Below, piece by piece: positions 8,980 to 18,452 of a stretch of DNA of 64,000 nucleotides (positions are counted from its first letter, which is position 1; every line of letters starts with the position of its first letter). The stretch covers positions 53,071-117,070 of the forward strand of contig CAKMNX010000028.1 in the NCBI GenBank assembly GCA_927910745.1. The letters are read 5' to 3'. A model generated the notes under the pieces. It worked only from the letters and a program-made list of their open reading frames with translations. It was not told the DNA's origin and searched no databases. Source of the DNA: an uncultured Candidatus Saccharibacteria bacterium. GTDB lineage: Bacteria > Patescibacteriota > Saccharimonadia > Saccharimonadales > Saccharimonadaceae. The position numbers and the translations under genes were made by a program.

Positions 8980-11900
8980 ATGAATACCGTCACCACTTTC
9001 ATTATTGTTTTTGGCTCGGCTGGCCTTATTCTGATCATCTTGTTTGTTGCCTTCATCGTCTATCGCAACAGTATGCGCGAGGCTAAGAACTACGAGCGAG
9101 GCCTTAAGATGGTGCCGATTCTCATCCACTTGCCACCTGCTAGTGATGATATCGACGGTGGGGGGCGTGACAAGCGTGACCTCACGGAGGAGGTGCTATC
9201 GCAGGCCCAAGTGATGTACAACATCATTGCGAGTACCAGCACCAAGGGCTTTATGAGCCGGATCTATGGGCAGCGCCATGTGTCATTTGAGATTGTGGCG
9301 CGCGAGGGTCTGGTGTATTACTATGCAGTGGTGCCAACAGTGCTGACGGACACAGTGCGCCAGGCAATTGCTGCAGCTTACCCATCGGCACGGCTCGAGG
9401 AGGTGTCGGAGCACTCGGTATTTAGTAAGGTAGGCAAGGCGAGTGGGACGATTGGTGGTGAGTTTACTCTGCGCAAAGAATTTATTTATCCGATTTCTAC
9501 CTATATGGAGTCTAAGCGCGATGCGTCGCGGGCGCTGCTCAATGCAGTATCTTCGGCTGGGCGCGAGGATGGGGTGGGAATCCAATTTTTGATCCGCCCA
9601 GCGTATGAGAAATGGACGAAGCGCTCTATCTCGGCTGCCGAGCAGATCGTCAAGAACAAGGGTGAGAAAAAGAGTAGTGGCGGTAGTGGCCTCTCGGCGC
9701 GTGATGTTATGCAGGCACTATGGAAGCCGCCTGAGGCAAGTGACAAGAAGGAATTCCAAGCCGAGAAGCCGCTCAGTGCGGTGGAGCAGGCTAAAGTTGA
9801 TGCTATCCAAGAGAAAATTCGCTACCCCGGCTATGAGGTAATGATCCGCGTGGTGGTGTCGTCCAACACGGCGGCGCGCTCACAGGTGCTGCTCAAGAAT
9901 ATTGTGGCGGCGTTTGCACTGTTTGATTCGCCGAGCTTTAATGGCTTTAAGTTTAACCTTACTAAGAATGTCGATGAGCTCGCGACAGCCTTTATCTTCC
10001 GATTCTTCCCGCAGGCAAATAGCCGCGATATTCTCAACTCAGTAGAGCTTGCAACCCTCTTCCATTTGCCAGACCAAAATAGCATTCCTACCTCGCAAGT
10101 CAAGCGCCAAATGAGCAAGCAAGTCGATGGCCCAACAGAGGTGATGGAGACGGGGCTATTGCTTGGCTACAATGAGTTCCGTGGCGTGCGCAAGCCGATT
10201 CGCCTGGCTGATAAAGACCGTCGGCGTCACATCCATATCATTGGTCAGACGGGTGTAGGTAAGTCGGTCTTGCAAGAGAACTTGGCCTACCAGGATATGC
10301 TGGCGGGGCGGGGTTTTGCCTTGGTCGATCCGCACGGTGACTTAGCTGAGGCATTGCTCGCCAAGGTACCACGTGATCGGGTGGAGGATATTGTCTACTT
10401 CGACCCAGGTGATATGAGCAACCCGATTGGTCTTAATATGTTTGAGTTCGATCACCCCGACCAAAAGGACTTCTTGGTGCAGGAGGCGATCAACATGCTG
10501 TATGGCTTGTATGACCCAGGCCACACCGGTATCGTTGGGCCACGCCTCGAGCACATCTTCCGTAACTGTGCGTTGCTGCTGATGGCTGATCCTGCAGGCG
10601 GGACGTTTGTCGACGTACCAAAGCTGCTGGTGGATGAGCAATTTCGTAATGCTAAGCTCAAATACGTGACGGACCGGCAGGTGCTCGACTTTTGGACGAA
10701 GGAGTTCCCAGCCTCGCAGCGCTCTAATGAAGCCGGTGACTTGATTAGCTGGGTGATCTCCAAGTTTGGTCCATTTATTAGCAACGATGCAATGCGCAAT
10801 ATTATTGGCCAGACTAAGAGTGGCTTCAACTTCCCCGAGATTATGAATAACAACAAGATTTTGCTCGTCAACCTCTCTAAAGGTAAGATGGGTGATCTCA
10901 ACTCGAAGCTGCTTGGTATCATCTTCGTCATGAAATTCCAGGCGGCTGCCATGGCTCGGGCCAATATCCCCGAGCACGAGCGCAAGGACTTCACACTCTA
11001 CGTTGACGAGTTCCAGAACTTTGCCACCGATAGCTTCGAGACAATCCTCAGTGAGGCGCGTAAGTATCGCTTGAGTTTGGTCTTGGCCAACCAGTTTATG
11101 ACACAACTCAAGGAAGAACTGCGCGAGGCGATCCTTGGTAACGTTGGTACAACCATTACCGGCCGAATTGGTACGACTGATGCTGAGATCATGGTTAAGC
11201 GCTATACCCCTGTCTTTACTGCTGAGGACTTGACCAAACTGCCAAACTTCGAGTCCGTCTGTGTGGCGCAGATTAATGGCACACCATCGGCACCATTTAG
11301 CATGGCGTGGATTCCGCCAATGGGCGAGCCAAACCAGCAATTGAGCGGTGCTCTCAAGAAACTCTCGGCCGCGAAGTACGGCCGGCCACGCGACCAAGTG
11401 GAGCGCGATATAGCTGCCCGTATTAGTGTGCAACAGCCCAGTCAGCCAGCAGCCGGAGCGGGGCGCCCAGGGGGTGCAGCCGGAGCTGGCGGTGGGTCGT
11501 CCTTCCTGGATGAATGGCTTGCCAAGCGTAAACAGATGAATGCAAAGAAACCGCAATCGGCGGCAGCACCATCGAGCGCGCCAGCCTCACGGCCCGGTAG
11601 CCCGGCTGCTCAACCAGCTCGGCCACAAACTGCACCGGCTTCAGCGCAGCCATTGCGTGCCCAACCAGCCACGCCGCCAGCTTCTTCGCCCTCTCAGGCG
11701 CCACGGCCACAGCCAGCTAGCGCTCCTCGCACTATGCCAAATCCAAGCACGTCATCTCCATCGTCGGCTCAGCCTACTCCACCACCGTCACCAGCGGTGC
11801 AAGATGCGCTTGATAGAGCACGTCATGCTGCGCGGCCCAATATCCTTGGTGGCCAGCCGGCCGAGGCACGTGCTCAGTCTACTCCACCAGTCGCACCATC

Positions 11901-12030
11901 ACCCGCTCCCGAGCCAGCTATGCCATCGCCAGAAGAGCTAGAGCGTGAAGCTCTGCGTCGCCAAGGCACTCTCAACACCCATGGTGACCTGAGCGGCGAG
12001 CCACAGGAAGTGTCGATTAAGCTGCATTGA
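8980..12030 (+). CDS. VirD4/TraG-like membrane ATPase (type IV secretion coupling or DNA-transfer family)
   Basis: 1016 residues. One N-terminal membrane helix (about 5-30), a cytoplasmic region, then a RecA-like motor: Walker A HIIGQTGVGKS near 415-428, VDPHGD just after, Walker B LYVDEFQNF near 672, and a sensor segment LVLANQFMTQL. The last 200 residues are a long Pro/Ala/Ser/Gln-rich tail. It fits the TrwB/VirD4 and TraC-like superfamily that powers DNA or protein export; relatives occur in Saccharibacteria with type IV pilus or type IV secretion-like genes. No other secretion component is in the window, so the substrate is unknown. It is translated directly after the 8551 gene. Confidence 0.82.
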   Translation: MNTVTTFIIVFGSAGLILIILFVAFIVYRNSMREAKNYERGLKMVPILIHLPPASDDIDGGGRDKRDLTEEVLSQAQVMYNIIASTSTKGFMSRIYGQRHVSFEIVAREGLVYYYAVVPTVLTDTVRQAIAAAYPSARLEEVSEHSVFSKVGKASGTIGGEFTLRKEFIYPISTYMESKRDASRALLNAVSSAGREDGVGIQFLIRPAYEKWTKRSISAAEQIVKNKGEKKSSGGSGLSARDVMQALWKPPEASDKKEFQAEKPLSAVEQAKVDAIQEKIRYPGYEVMIRVVVSSNTAARSQVLLKNIVAAFALFDSPSFNGFKFNLTKNVDELATAFIFRFFPQANSRDILNSVELATLFHLPDQNSIPTSQVKRQMSKQVDGPTEVMETGLLLGYNEFRGVRKPIRLADKDRRRHIHIIGQTGVGKSVLQENLAYQDMLAGRGFALVDPHGDLAEALLAKVPRDRVEDIVYFDPGDMSNPIGLNMFEFDHPDQKDFLVQEAINMLYGLYDPGHTGIVGPRLEHIFRNCALLLMADPAGGTFVDVPKLLVDEQFRNAKLKYVTDRQVLDFWTKEFPASQRSNEAGDLISWVISKFGPFISNDAMRNIIGQTKSGFNFPEIMNNNKILLVNLSKGKMGDLNSKLLGIIFVMKFQAAAMARANIPEHERKDFTLYVDEFQNFATDSFETILSEARKYRLSLVLANQFMTQLKEELREAILGNVGTTITGRIGTTDAEIMVKRYTPVFTAEDLTKLPNFESVCVAQINGTPSAPFSMAWIPPMGEPNQQLSGALKKLSAAKYGRPRDQVERDIAARISVQQPSQPAAGAGRPGGAAGAGGGSSFLDEWLAKRKQMNAKKPQSAAAPSSAPASRPGSPAAQPARPQTAPASAQPLRAQPATPPASSPSQAPRPQPASAPRTMPNPSTSSPSSAQPTPPPSPAVQDALDRARHAARPNILGGQPAEARAQSTPPVAPSPAPEPAMPSPEELEREALRRQGTLNTHGDLSGEPQEVSIKLH

Positions 12031-12104
12031 TAAACGCTTAATACAGGTGATAGAGAACACAAGCGGCAAGTACGATATTTTTCGACGTTCGTTACCATGT
12101 GTAT

Positions 12105-12110
12105 TATACT
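12105..12110 (+). promoter_or_regulatory. -10 box TATACT before the 12117 gene
   Basis: TATACT six bases before ATG 12117, implying a leaderless mRNA. It helps choose this ATG over an upstream one at 12099. Confidence 0.55.
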
Positions 12111-12116
12111 AAGTCT

Positions 12117-12608
12117 ATGAAAACTCACTACATCTTACTGGAACTAAGCCAAGGTTGGCGGTATGTCGGCGACGATTGGGAGTTGGATTCTGATAATACA
12201 ACGTGCCGAAACAAATTCACGTCTGCGACGACAACGTTCGGTGCCGACGACATATGCCCCTGGTGTATTGAACTTGGAGTAGAACGGACACTTCCGCGTG
12301 AGGTGGGCGTGCCCACTCCTTACCCTATAGAAGGTGGCCGTTACGTACTTACTGTTTGTTCACCCTCGTTCGTTGATGATCCACGTGGCAAGTGGTACTT
12401 TGAAGATGACGACGAGGAAGGTGATGACGAAGCAAAGCCTCTGATTATGAATACGCTTGACTACGACGCCATCTCTGAGTTTGTCGAAACAAAATTAAAA
12501 GAGTATACGTTCACATCCACACCTGACGATCCGTATGGAGACGATGTCGAATTTCGTAATGTCACAAAGCACTGGCTTTATGATGCCGACTGGGATGATT
12601 ATCATTAA
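12117..12608 (+). CDS. Hypothetical acidic protein with a CxxC motif
   Basis: 163 residues, very acidic (DDDEEGDDE stretch in the middle, DADWDDYH at the end), with no signal peptide. One CPWC pair (ICPWCIELG) and an earlier Cys (TTCRNKF) could bind a metal. I do not recognise the family. The start is set by a TATACT six bases upstream. It is followed by 238 bases without a gene. Confidence 0.55.
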   Translation: MKTHYILLELSQGWRYVGDDWELDSDNTTCRNKFTSATTTFGADDICPWCIELGVERTLPREVGVPTPYPIEGGRYVLTVCSPSFVDDPRGKWYFEDDDEEGDDEAKPLIMNTLDYDAISEFVETKLKEYTFTSTPDDPYGDDVEFRNVTKHWLYDADWDDYH

Positions 12609-12846
12609 TAGGTTTTTTTGCCAAAGACACTACTTAGACGCTTGAGTTATTTGTTAGCAACTCTGACAGTGGTATCGTTCACTCATGACATACGTAGCCA
12701 CTGTCGTTTAGGTACTTCTCTCTAGTCTGAGTGACCTCCCTCTAGAGCAGTGGAGTTTGATCAATAGGGCACTATTTGGCATGGGAAGTGTAAGCTATCA
12801 GTGATTGAATCATATGGTTGATAGAGCAGTGATTTGCAGAGGCAAG

Positions 12847-13473
12847 CTACACATTCCGCCGACCAAGCATCATCATGCGCACAAAGTCGAAGGCGAGGCC
12901 GCAGAGCCAGCCGAGGGCGAAGGCGGCAATGGATTCGGCACCAGAGAGTGGGTAGCCGTTGAAGCGGGCGATGAGGTAGATGGCTAGAGTGAGTACGAAG
13001 GCGGCAATGGCACCAGAGAGCAGCGCATTGGGCCGAGCAACGGTATTGCCAGTGACTTCGCTTGCCTTCTCGATGGCTGGGTTGTGGATGACTTTGCTAA
13101 AGGCGCGGCTTGAGGGCGAGAGCTGAGACTGGACAGCTGCCATGGTTTTATCGAAGCGTTCTTGTTGAGCGGCTGGGCTGGTTTGGCGTTGGCGCTCGGC
13201 GCGCTGTTGTTCGCGGGTTTCGCGCTGGCGGCGCTCAGCTTCGGCAGTGGCTCGTTTTTGCTCGGCAGCTTGCTCGTAGACTTGCTCGGCTTCGTGGCGA
13301 GCGGCCCTAAGGGTTTCGCGTTGCTGACGCGTTTCGCCCTGGAGGCTGGGGTGCTCTAACTGGCGGTGTTCGCCAGATTGGCGCAGGGCAGTCAGCTGTT
13401 CGGCGCGTGATTGCTCGATGGTTTGCTCGGTGCGGTGCTCAGGTTGGCGCTTGGTGGTAAATCGTTCTGCCAT
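12847..13473 (-). CDS. Coiled-coil protein with two C-terminal membrane helices
   Basis: 208 residues. Residues 1-110 are an extreme Gln/Glu/Arg-rich helical stretch, probably a long coiled coil in the cytoplasm. Two hydrophobic helices follow (about 148-168 and 178-200), separated by a short loop with NGYPLSGAES. The C-terminus is basic. It is 14 bases downstream of the LPxTG-type surface protein and so probably co-transcribed with it. I do not recognise a family. A scaffold or anchor for an envelope complex is a guess. Confidence 0.6.
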   Translation of the reverse strand: MAERFTTKRQPEHRTEQTIEQSRAEQLTALRQSGEHRQLEHPSLQGETRQQRETLRAARHEAEQVYEQAAEQKRATAEAERRQRETREQQRAERQRQTSPAAQQERFDKTMAAVQSQLSPSSRAFSKVIHNPAIEKASEVTGNTVARPNALLSGAIAAFVLTLAIYLIARFNGYPLSGAESIAAFALGWLCGLAFDFVRMMMLGRRNV

Positions 13474-13487
13474 TGGTTTCTCCTTGG

Positions 13488-15107
13488 TTAGATTGTTCCG
13501 GCGTTAAAGTTGCGGCGCACGAGGCGGATCTCAGTGCTGAGCTGGCGTGAGCGAGCGTAGAAGAAGACTACTACCGCAAGGACGATGCCAGCAAAGATGA
13601 TATTCTCGCTGCTACCGGTGTGGGGTAGCTCGGTTACCACTTGCTCGACGACGCGCTTCTCGGCAGGGCAATCTACCTTGGTGCTAAGTGTGTTGCCAAA
13701 GGTGTTGTCGATACGGCAATCGTAGGAGGTTGCGTTGCTGGTGCCAGTACCCATCGAAGGAATCTGATCTTTGAGCTGGACGGTAAATTGCCGCTCTTGG
13801 CTCTCGCCTGGCTTGATCTCTACAGCTGGCCAGCTGAGGATGGTTGCATCGATGCTGGCGCTTTGGTTGGTGTCTTTGGCAAGTGTGCCGCCACCAGCGT
13901 CAACGACCGTAGCGTATTGGAGGACATCGCTAAGGTTGTCGCTAAAGGTGAATTTCTCGGCATTGAGACCTTTGTTGGTGACGCTAAGCTTGTAGGTAAT
14001 GCGGTCGTGGGCTTTGGCGGTGACGGTGGTTGTCTCAGCACTGTTTTGGGTGAGGTTGTGGCCACTCTTGGTCTGGACGAATTTGGCAGTACAGGTCTTG
14101 TCCTCTAACCAGAGGGTGTTGTTGCCTGGGCAGGGTTGGCAACGGGCGTCATCTTTGAGCAGAGTAGGATTGACCGGGCAGTGGGCGGGTGCAGCGATGA
14201 CGAAGGTCTTGGCACAGGCTTCACTGGTACGGTCGCCCAGAGAGGTTTTGACAGTGAGGACGACGCGGTACGAACCGGGCGTTTTCTCGCTGTAGCTGAC
14301 GGTGGGTGTGCTACTCTCGAGTGTTTTGGCGAGTTTGCCATCGCGGTAGACGTGGAAGACATAGCCGGTGATAGTAGCGCCATGCTGGGCAGACGCCGCA
14401 GCGGTGAATTGGTAGGTGGTGTCGTTCTTGTTGATAACAAGGCCACTACAGCTTGCCACTGGCGTTGGCTTGATGACAGATGGCGGCGTACTGCAGTTTG
14501 GATAAGTACCGACCTGGCCGGGTGGGCAGACAGGTGCGGGTGGCACTGTCTGAGTGATGAGGTTACCACAGTTGAGCATAATGGCAAACCAGCCAAACTT
14601 CGCTGAGTGGCCAACGAATGCCCGGTAGGTGAAATTCCCCCACAGGTGGTGTGGCCGGTAGTAGAAGTTGCGCATTCCACCTTGCGCTGCCTTCACAGAA
14701 TACACGCCTTCGCCCTGGGCAGCACTAAAGTGCGGCGTCATTCCCCACGAGTAGGTGTTCTCGGTGCTTCGCCGGGTTTCGAGGCGAGTTGTCGCTTGTT
14801 GCAGCTCAGCACGGGTAATGCCGATGGTGCTGTAGAGGTCACGGATGTTGTTGGTGTTGGCGTCGTAGTGTGCCATCAGCTGCGAGCCATTGCTAATTCC
14901 ACCGTAGATCATATCGCTTGGGTCGGCGGCGTTAGCCGATTCTGGTGGTGCAAGCAGCGTGAACGATTGCACGACGAGCGCCAGCGCGGTAAATATCAGC
15001 CCCAAGCGACGCGTTGCTTCTTCCTTGCGCAAACGCTTCGCGTAGAAGCCCAGCTGGCCGACGATCGCCGGGCTGAGCGATAAGTTTGATACGAGTTTCC
15101 GAAACAT
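13488..15107 (-). CDS. LPxTG-type surface protein with a DUF11-like domain
   Basis: 539 residues from ATG 15107, which has a GGGGGT ribosome site (15113-15118) and gives a proper signal peptide: basic start, hydrophobic core, then ANAADPSD. The middle contains Cys-rich short segments (PVCPPGQVGTYPNC, CQPCPGNNT), an Ig/PKD-like region and a DUF11-like repeat (ITYKLSVTNKGLNAEKFTF). The C-terminus has LPHTG, a hydrophobic helix and a basic tail, the layout of a sortase sorting signal. It is likely a displayed adhesin or structural protein. No sortase gene is in the window, so covalent anchoring is inferred. It heads a minus-strand pair with the coiled-coil protein. Confidence 0.75.
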   Translation of the reverse strand: MFRKLVSNLSLSPAIVGQLGFYAKRLRKEEATRRLGLIFTALALVVQSFTLLAPPESANAADPSDMIYGGISNGSQLMAHYDANTNNIRDLYSTIGITRAELQQATTRLETRRSTENTYSWGMTPHFSAAQGEGVYSVKAAQGGMRNFYYRPHHLWGNFTYRAFVGHSAKFGWFAIMLNCGNLITQTVPPAPVCPPGQVGTYPNCSTPPSVIKPTPVASCSGLVINKNDTTYQFTAAASAQHGATITGYVFHVYRDGKLAKTLESSTPTVSYSEKTPGSYRVVLTVKTSLGDRTSEACAKTFVIAAPAHCPVNPTLLKDDARCQPCPGNNTLWLEDKTCTAKFVQTKSGHNLTQNSAETTTVTAKAHDRITYKLSVTNKGLNAEKFTFSDNLSDVLQYATVVDAGGGTLAKDTNQSASIDATILSWPAVEIKPGESQERQFTVQLKDQIPSMGTGTSNATSYDCRIDNTFGNTLSTKVDCPAEKRVVEQVVTELPHTGSSENIIFAGIVLAVVVFFYARSRQLSTEIRLVRRNFNAGTI

Positions 15108-15410
15108 GATGTACCCCCATAGACCATCAATGTTAGCTAAATGTTCTATGTATATTCTAGCAATGTGTTGCACGAAATGCAATTGTTTATTGGTTGTGCT
15201 TACTGATGTGTGATGCAGGAAGGAGCTCGAGAGTCGGTTATATAATCTGTTTTTCAATTCTAAGGTATAAAGTTAGTGATTTGACAATATCAATCCACAC
15301 AATGTGAAAGGTGAGAAGTAGTGAGAAATTGAAGCGAAAAAATCACTAAGGCTTTAGAGTGTAGACTAGCCTATTTGACACAAGCTCCAACCTAGAGAAT
15401 AATATGGAAT
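15108..15410. other. Divergent intergenic region
   Basis: About 300 bases between the surface protein (minus) and the HhH gene (plus). It is AT-richer than its flanks. Apart from the GGGGGT ribosome site of the minus gene I see no clear element. Confidence 0.4.
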
Positions 15411-15857
15411 ATGGCTCGCTCTGCTCGCTCACACCATCCCAATGACTTCGCGCTCGATATTGCGCATAATGAGCTCGATCTCTTTCGCTGGTTCCTGTTG
15501 GTGTATCTGCTGGGCAAGCCGATTCAATCACCGGTGGCGGTGCAGACCTGGCGTCTCTTGGTGGAGCACCAGCTTGATACGCCGTGGGCGCTGCTTGCGG
15601 TGGAGCGCAAACGCCTCGTGCGGCTGCTGGATGAAGGCAAATACACGCGCTATGATGAGAAAACAGCGGCGGCGCTGCGGCTCTGTGCGCAGCAGCTGAT
15701 TGATTAGTATGATGGCTCGCTGATGCTGCTGATAGAAAACAGCCCAAGCGAAGCCGAGTGCGCCAAACGCCTGCAAAAATTCTACGGCGTCGGGCCAAAG
15801 ACGGCGGAGATTTTCCTGCGTGGCATAGAGGAGCTATTTGCTCAGCGTGTGGAATAA
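15411..15857 (+). pseudogene. HhH-GPD/endonuclease III-like DNA glycosylase with in-frame stop
   Basis: Two blocks of one reading frame are separated by TAG at 15705-15707. The first block (98 residues) is helical; the second has the helix-hairpin-helix signature FYGVGPKTAEIFL. Together, about 148 residues resemble small HhH-GPD base-excision proteins. No frame change is needed, only one base (for example CAG to TAG), so unlike most breaks here this one is a substitution. The catalytic Asp region cannot be placed with certainty. The gene is probably inactive, unless the TAG is a sequence error. Confidence 0.55.
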
Positions 15858-15892
15858 ACGGTTGTTGGATAATAAAAATAAAGGAGTAATAA

Positions 15893-16903
15893 ATGCTCGA
15901 TACATTTCGGAAAATAGGACAGAGCGGAGCGCAGTGGAGTCGGCGACACTGGCGAGGGCTGGCAGTATGTGGAGTGATTATTATGGGGCTGTGGCTTCAT
16001 AATACGAGTCTCTTTATGCCGACGCAGCGCCCACGGATACTTGCTCACCGAGGCTTGGCACAGACCTTTGACTACAGCAAGGTTGGCAATGATACCAACA
16101 CTGCAGCCATTATGGATAAACCTGAGCACCCCTATCTTGAGAATACGATCCCGTCGATGCGCGCTGCCTTTGATCATGGTGCGGATGTGGTGGAGCTTGA
16201 CCTCAAGCTCACGAAAGATAAGCAACTCGCGGTCTTCCATGATGCAACGTTGGAATACCGCACAGAAGCCAAGGGGGAAATTGGCAAGTACACGATGGCT
16301 GAGCTCAAGCAGCTCGACATTGGTTATGGCTACACGGCGGATGGCGGCAAAACCTTTCCATTCCGCGGCAAAGGGGTGGGCTTGATGCCGACGCTGGATG
16401 AGGTGCTGGCAGCCTTTCCGCACAAAGATCTTCTTTTACATGTTAAGGACGGCAACCACCAGACATACGAAGTGCTGTGGGGCAAGCTCCGAGCGATGGA
16501 CCGGGAACGCTTTAAGCAGATGACGGTCTACGGTAACGATAATGGCATTGCCTGGCTGCGCCAACAAAGCGCGACGCTGCGCTTGTGTTCCAAGGCGATG
16601 ATGAAGGCCGGGTTGCTGCGGTACGTGGCAGTTGGCTGGACGGGTTATGTGCCGCACGAGCTGCACAATATGGAGCTGCACATTCCGCGGCGCTATGCAC
16701 CACTGCTATGGGGCTGGCCAGGTAAGTTTGTTGACCGGATGGCGGCGGTAAACACGCGAGTAATGTTGGTCGAAGGCGATGGACAGTGGTCAGCTGGGTT
16801 TGATACAGCAGAGAGTGTGACGCAGATACCGCCACAGTTTGGCGGGTATGTCTGGACGAACCGGATTGATCGGGTGCAGCCAGTGCTCGCGCGGCGGCGC
16901 TGA
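15893..16903 (+). CDS. Glycerophosphodiester phosphodiesterase family protein, membrane-anchored
   Basis: 336 residues. A single membrane helix lies near residues 22-40, followed by a GDPD TIM-barrel fold facing outward. Motifs seen: LAHRG (first catalytic His), the metal site VVELDLKLTKD, and AVFHDATLEYRT (second His), with YLENTIPSM between. The enzyme family splits glycerophosphodiesters into glycerol-3-phosphate and an alcohol; for an organism with little lipid synthesis it may scavenge lipid or teichoic-acid head groups. A ribosome site (AAGGAG) lies a few bases upstream. It appears to be monocistronic. Confidence 0.88.
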   Translation: MLDTFRKIGQSGAQWSRRHWRGLAVCGVIIMGLWLHNTSLFMPTQRPRILAHRGLAQTFDYSKVGNDTNTAAIMDKPEHPYLENTIPSMRAAFDHGADVVELDLKLTKDKQLAVFHDATLEYRTEAKGEIGKYTMAELKQLDIGYGYTADGGKTFPFRGKGVGLMPTLDEVLAAFPHKDLLLHVKDGNHQTYEVLWGKLRAMDRERFKQMTVYGNDNGIAWLRQQSATLRLCSKAMMKAGLLRYVAVGWTGYVPHELHNMELHIPRRYAPLLWGWPGKFVDRMAAVNTRVMLVEGDGQWSAGFDTAESVTQIPPQFGGYVWTNRIDRVQPVLARRR

Positions 16904-16998
16904 GTTTTATACACTTGAGTGAAATGAGGTAGGATAGGTGACAGACGCGCGCGTCTTGTTCTTGAGTAGTATACTAAACGAATCATTATTGTAATTCA

Positions 16999-17027
16999 TT
17001 TACATTAGGTGTAATCTATGCGATAAT
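16999..17027 (+). promoter_or_regulatory. Promoter of the rclA-like gene
   Basis: TTTACA (16999-17004), a 17-base spacer, and GATAAT (17022-17027). A strong AAGGAAGGAG ribosome site follows, seven bases before ATG 17048, so this gene has a normal leader. Confidence 0.55.
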
Positions 17028-17047
17028 CTTAAGGAAGGAGAAGTAAA

Positions 17048-18373
17048 ATGCACACACAATTTGATGCACTGATTATTGGTTTTGGTAAGGCGGGCAAGAC
17101 GCTAGCGGTAGCACTCGCTGGGGCAGGTCAGCGGGTGGCGCTGGTGGAGCAGTCGCCGCAGATGTATGGTGGGACATGTATTAATATTGCCTGTATCCCG
17201 ACCAAGACGCTGGTGAGTGCGGCAGCAGCTGGCCGGTCTATCGACGAAGCGTTTGCGCGCAAGACAGCGGTTGTGACCAAGCTCAATAGCAAGAACTACC
17301 ACATGCTTGCGGATAATCCGGGCGTAATGGTTATTGATGGCACCGCGTCGTTTGTTGATGCGCACACGGTGAGTGTCCAGGCGGGTGAGCAGCGTATTGA
17401 GCTGCAGGCAGAACGGTTGTTCATTAATACCGGTGCAGTGCCAGTGATGCCGGCGATTACTGGCCTTGAGCAATCGGCCCATGTCTATACCAGTACAGAG
17501 GTGCTCAACCAGCAGCTCAAACCACGGCGGCTAGCGGTGATTGGCGCTGGACCGATTGGCCTCGAGTTTGCCTCTACCTATGCAGCCCTTGGTGTGGAGG
17601 TCACGCTCTACCATCGCCGGGCGCAGCTGCTTCCGCACGAAGAGCCATCTGTTGCCCAAGCAGTTGCCCAGGCTCTGGAAGAGCAGGGTATAACACTGGT
17701 GCTTGCATCAGATATACAGCAGGTACGTGATACAGACCACGGCGTTGCTGTGATGAGTGGCAGTGATGAGCAAGTATATGATGCTGTGCTCGTGGCGGCT
17801 GGCCGCCAGCCTAATACCAGTCAGCTTGGTCTTGCCGCCGCTGGTGTGGAGACTGACGAGCGCGGTGCGATCATCGTTAATGACCAATTGCAGACCACTC
17901 AGCCGCATATCTGGGCGCTGGGCGATGTCAATGGTGGGCCACAGTATACCTATGTGTCGCTCGACGACTTTCGTATTGTCAAGAGCCAGCTCCTTGGTGA
18001 TGGTAGCTATACGCGGGCTCAGCGTGCAGTATTGCCGCATGTGATATTTATGCAGACACCACTGGCGCGGGTTGGTCTGACGGAAACAGCAGCTCACGCG
18101 CAGTATGGTGACGATGTGAAAGTTAAAGAGTTGCCGGCTATGGCGGTGCCACGCATGCATGTTGATAATAAAACAACGGGGTTACTCAAAGCAGTGGTGC
18201 AGCCATCGACAGGCCGCATTCTTGGCGCGACGCTCTTTTGCCAGCAGGCACCAGAGGTGATTAATACTATCAAAACAGCAATGGATGCTGGTTTGCCCTA
18301 TACCGTACTGCGCGACCAGATATTTACTCATCCAACGGTAAGTGAGGCGTTGAATGACCTATTTGCTAGCTAG
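17048..18373 (+). CDS. rclA: RclA-type flavin disulfide reductase (candidate hypothiocyanite reductase)
   Basis: 441 residues of the pyridine nucleotide-disulfide oxidoreductase family. The start IIGFGKAGKTLAVALAGAG binds FAD. The redox pair is C44/C49 in GGTCINIACIPTKTL. The second Rossmann motif is IGAGPIGLEFAS. The interface ends in LPYTVLRDQIFTHP, with the active His. The words FGKAGKTLA, CINIxCIPTK and SLDDFRIV are typical of E. coli RclA rather than lipoamide or mercuric reductases. RclA and its pneumococcal relative reduce hypothiocyanous acid, the lactoperoxidase oxidant of saliva, and RclA has also been linked to copper. This fits life in the mouth, but the substrate here is inferred from similarity. 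Confidence 0.85.
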   Translation: MHTQFDALIIGFGKAGKTLAVALAGAGQRVALVEQSPQMYGGTCINIACIPTKTLVSAAAAGRSIDEAFARKTAVVTKLNSKNYHMLADNPGVMVIDGTASFVDAHTVSVQAGEQRIELQAERLFINTGAVPVMPAITGLEQSAHVYTSTEVLNQQLKPRRLAVIGAGPIGLEFASTYAALGVEVTLYHRRAQLLPHEEPSVAQAVAQALEEQGITLVLASDIQQVRDTDHGVAVMSGSDEQVYDAVLVAAGRQPNTSQLGLAAAGVETDERGAIIVNDQLQTTQPHIWALGDVNGGPQYTYVSLDDFRIVKSQLLGDGSYTRAQRAVLPHVIFMQTPLARVGLTETAAHAQYGDDVKVKELPAMAVPRMHVDNKTTGLLKAVVQPSTGRILGATLFCQQAPEVINTIKTAMDAGLPYTVLRDQIFTHPTVSEALNDLFAS

Positions 18374-18404
18374 GAATAGCAAGTTGTATTTGCTATCTAT
18401 AATA

Positions 18405-18433
18405 AAAGCCTCCCCCGTGTATGGGGAGGCTTT
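18405..18433. terminator. Bidirectional terminator between convergent genes
   Basis: Perfect 11-bp stem AAAGCCTCCCC/GGGGAGGCTTT with a 7-base loop, A-rich on one side and T-rich on the other. It can serve both rclA (plus) and the kinase-like gene (minus). Confidence 0.85.
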
Positions 18434-18452
18434 GTAACTACTAGAGTGGTTG

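Noticed and set aside
8140..9129. Minus-strand ORF of 329 codons
   Set aside because: Shadow of the deacetylase 5' end and the VirD4-linked genes. Composition is not protein-like.
10342..11556. Minus-strand ORF of 404 codons
   Set aside because: Lies antisense inside the VirD4-like gene, which has full motif support.
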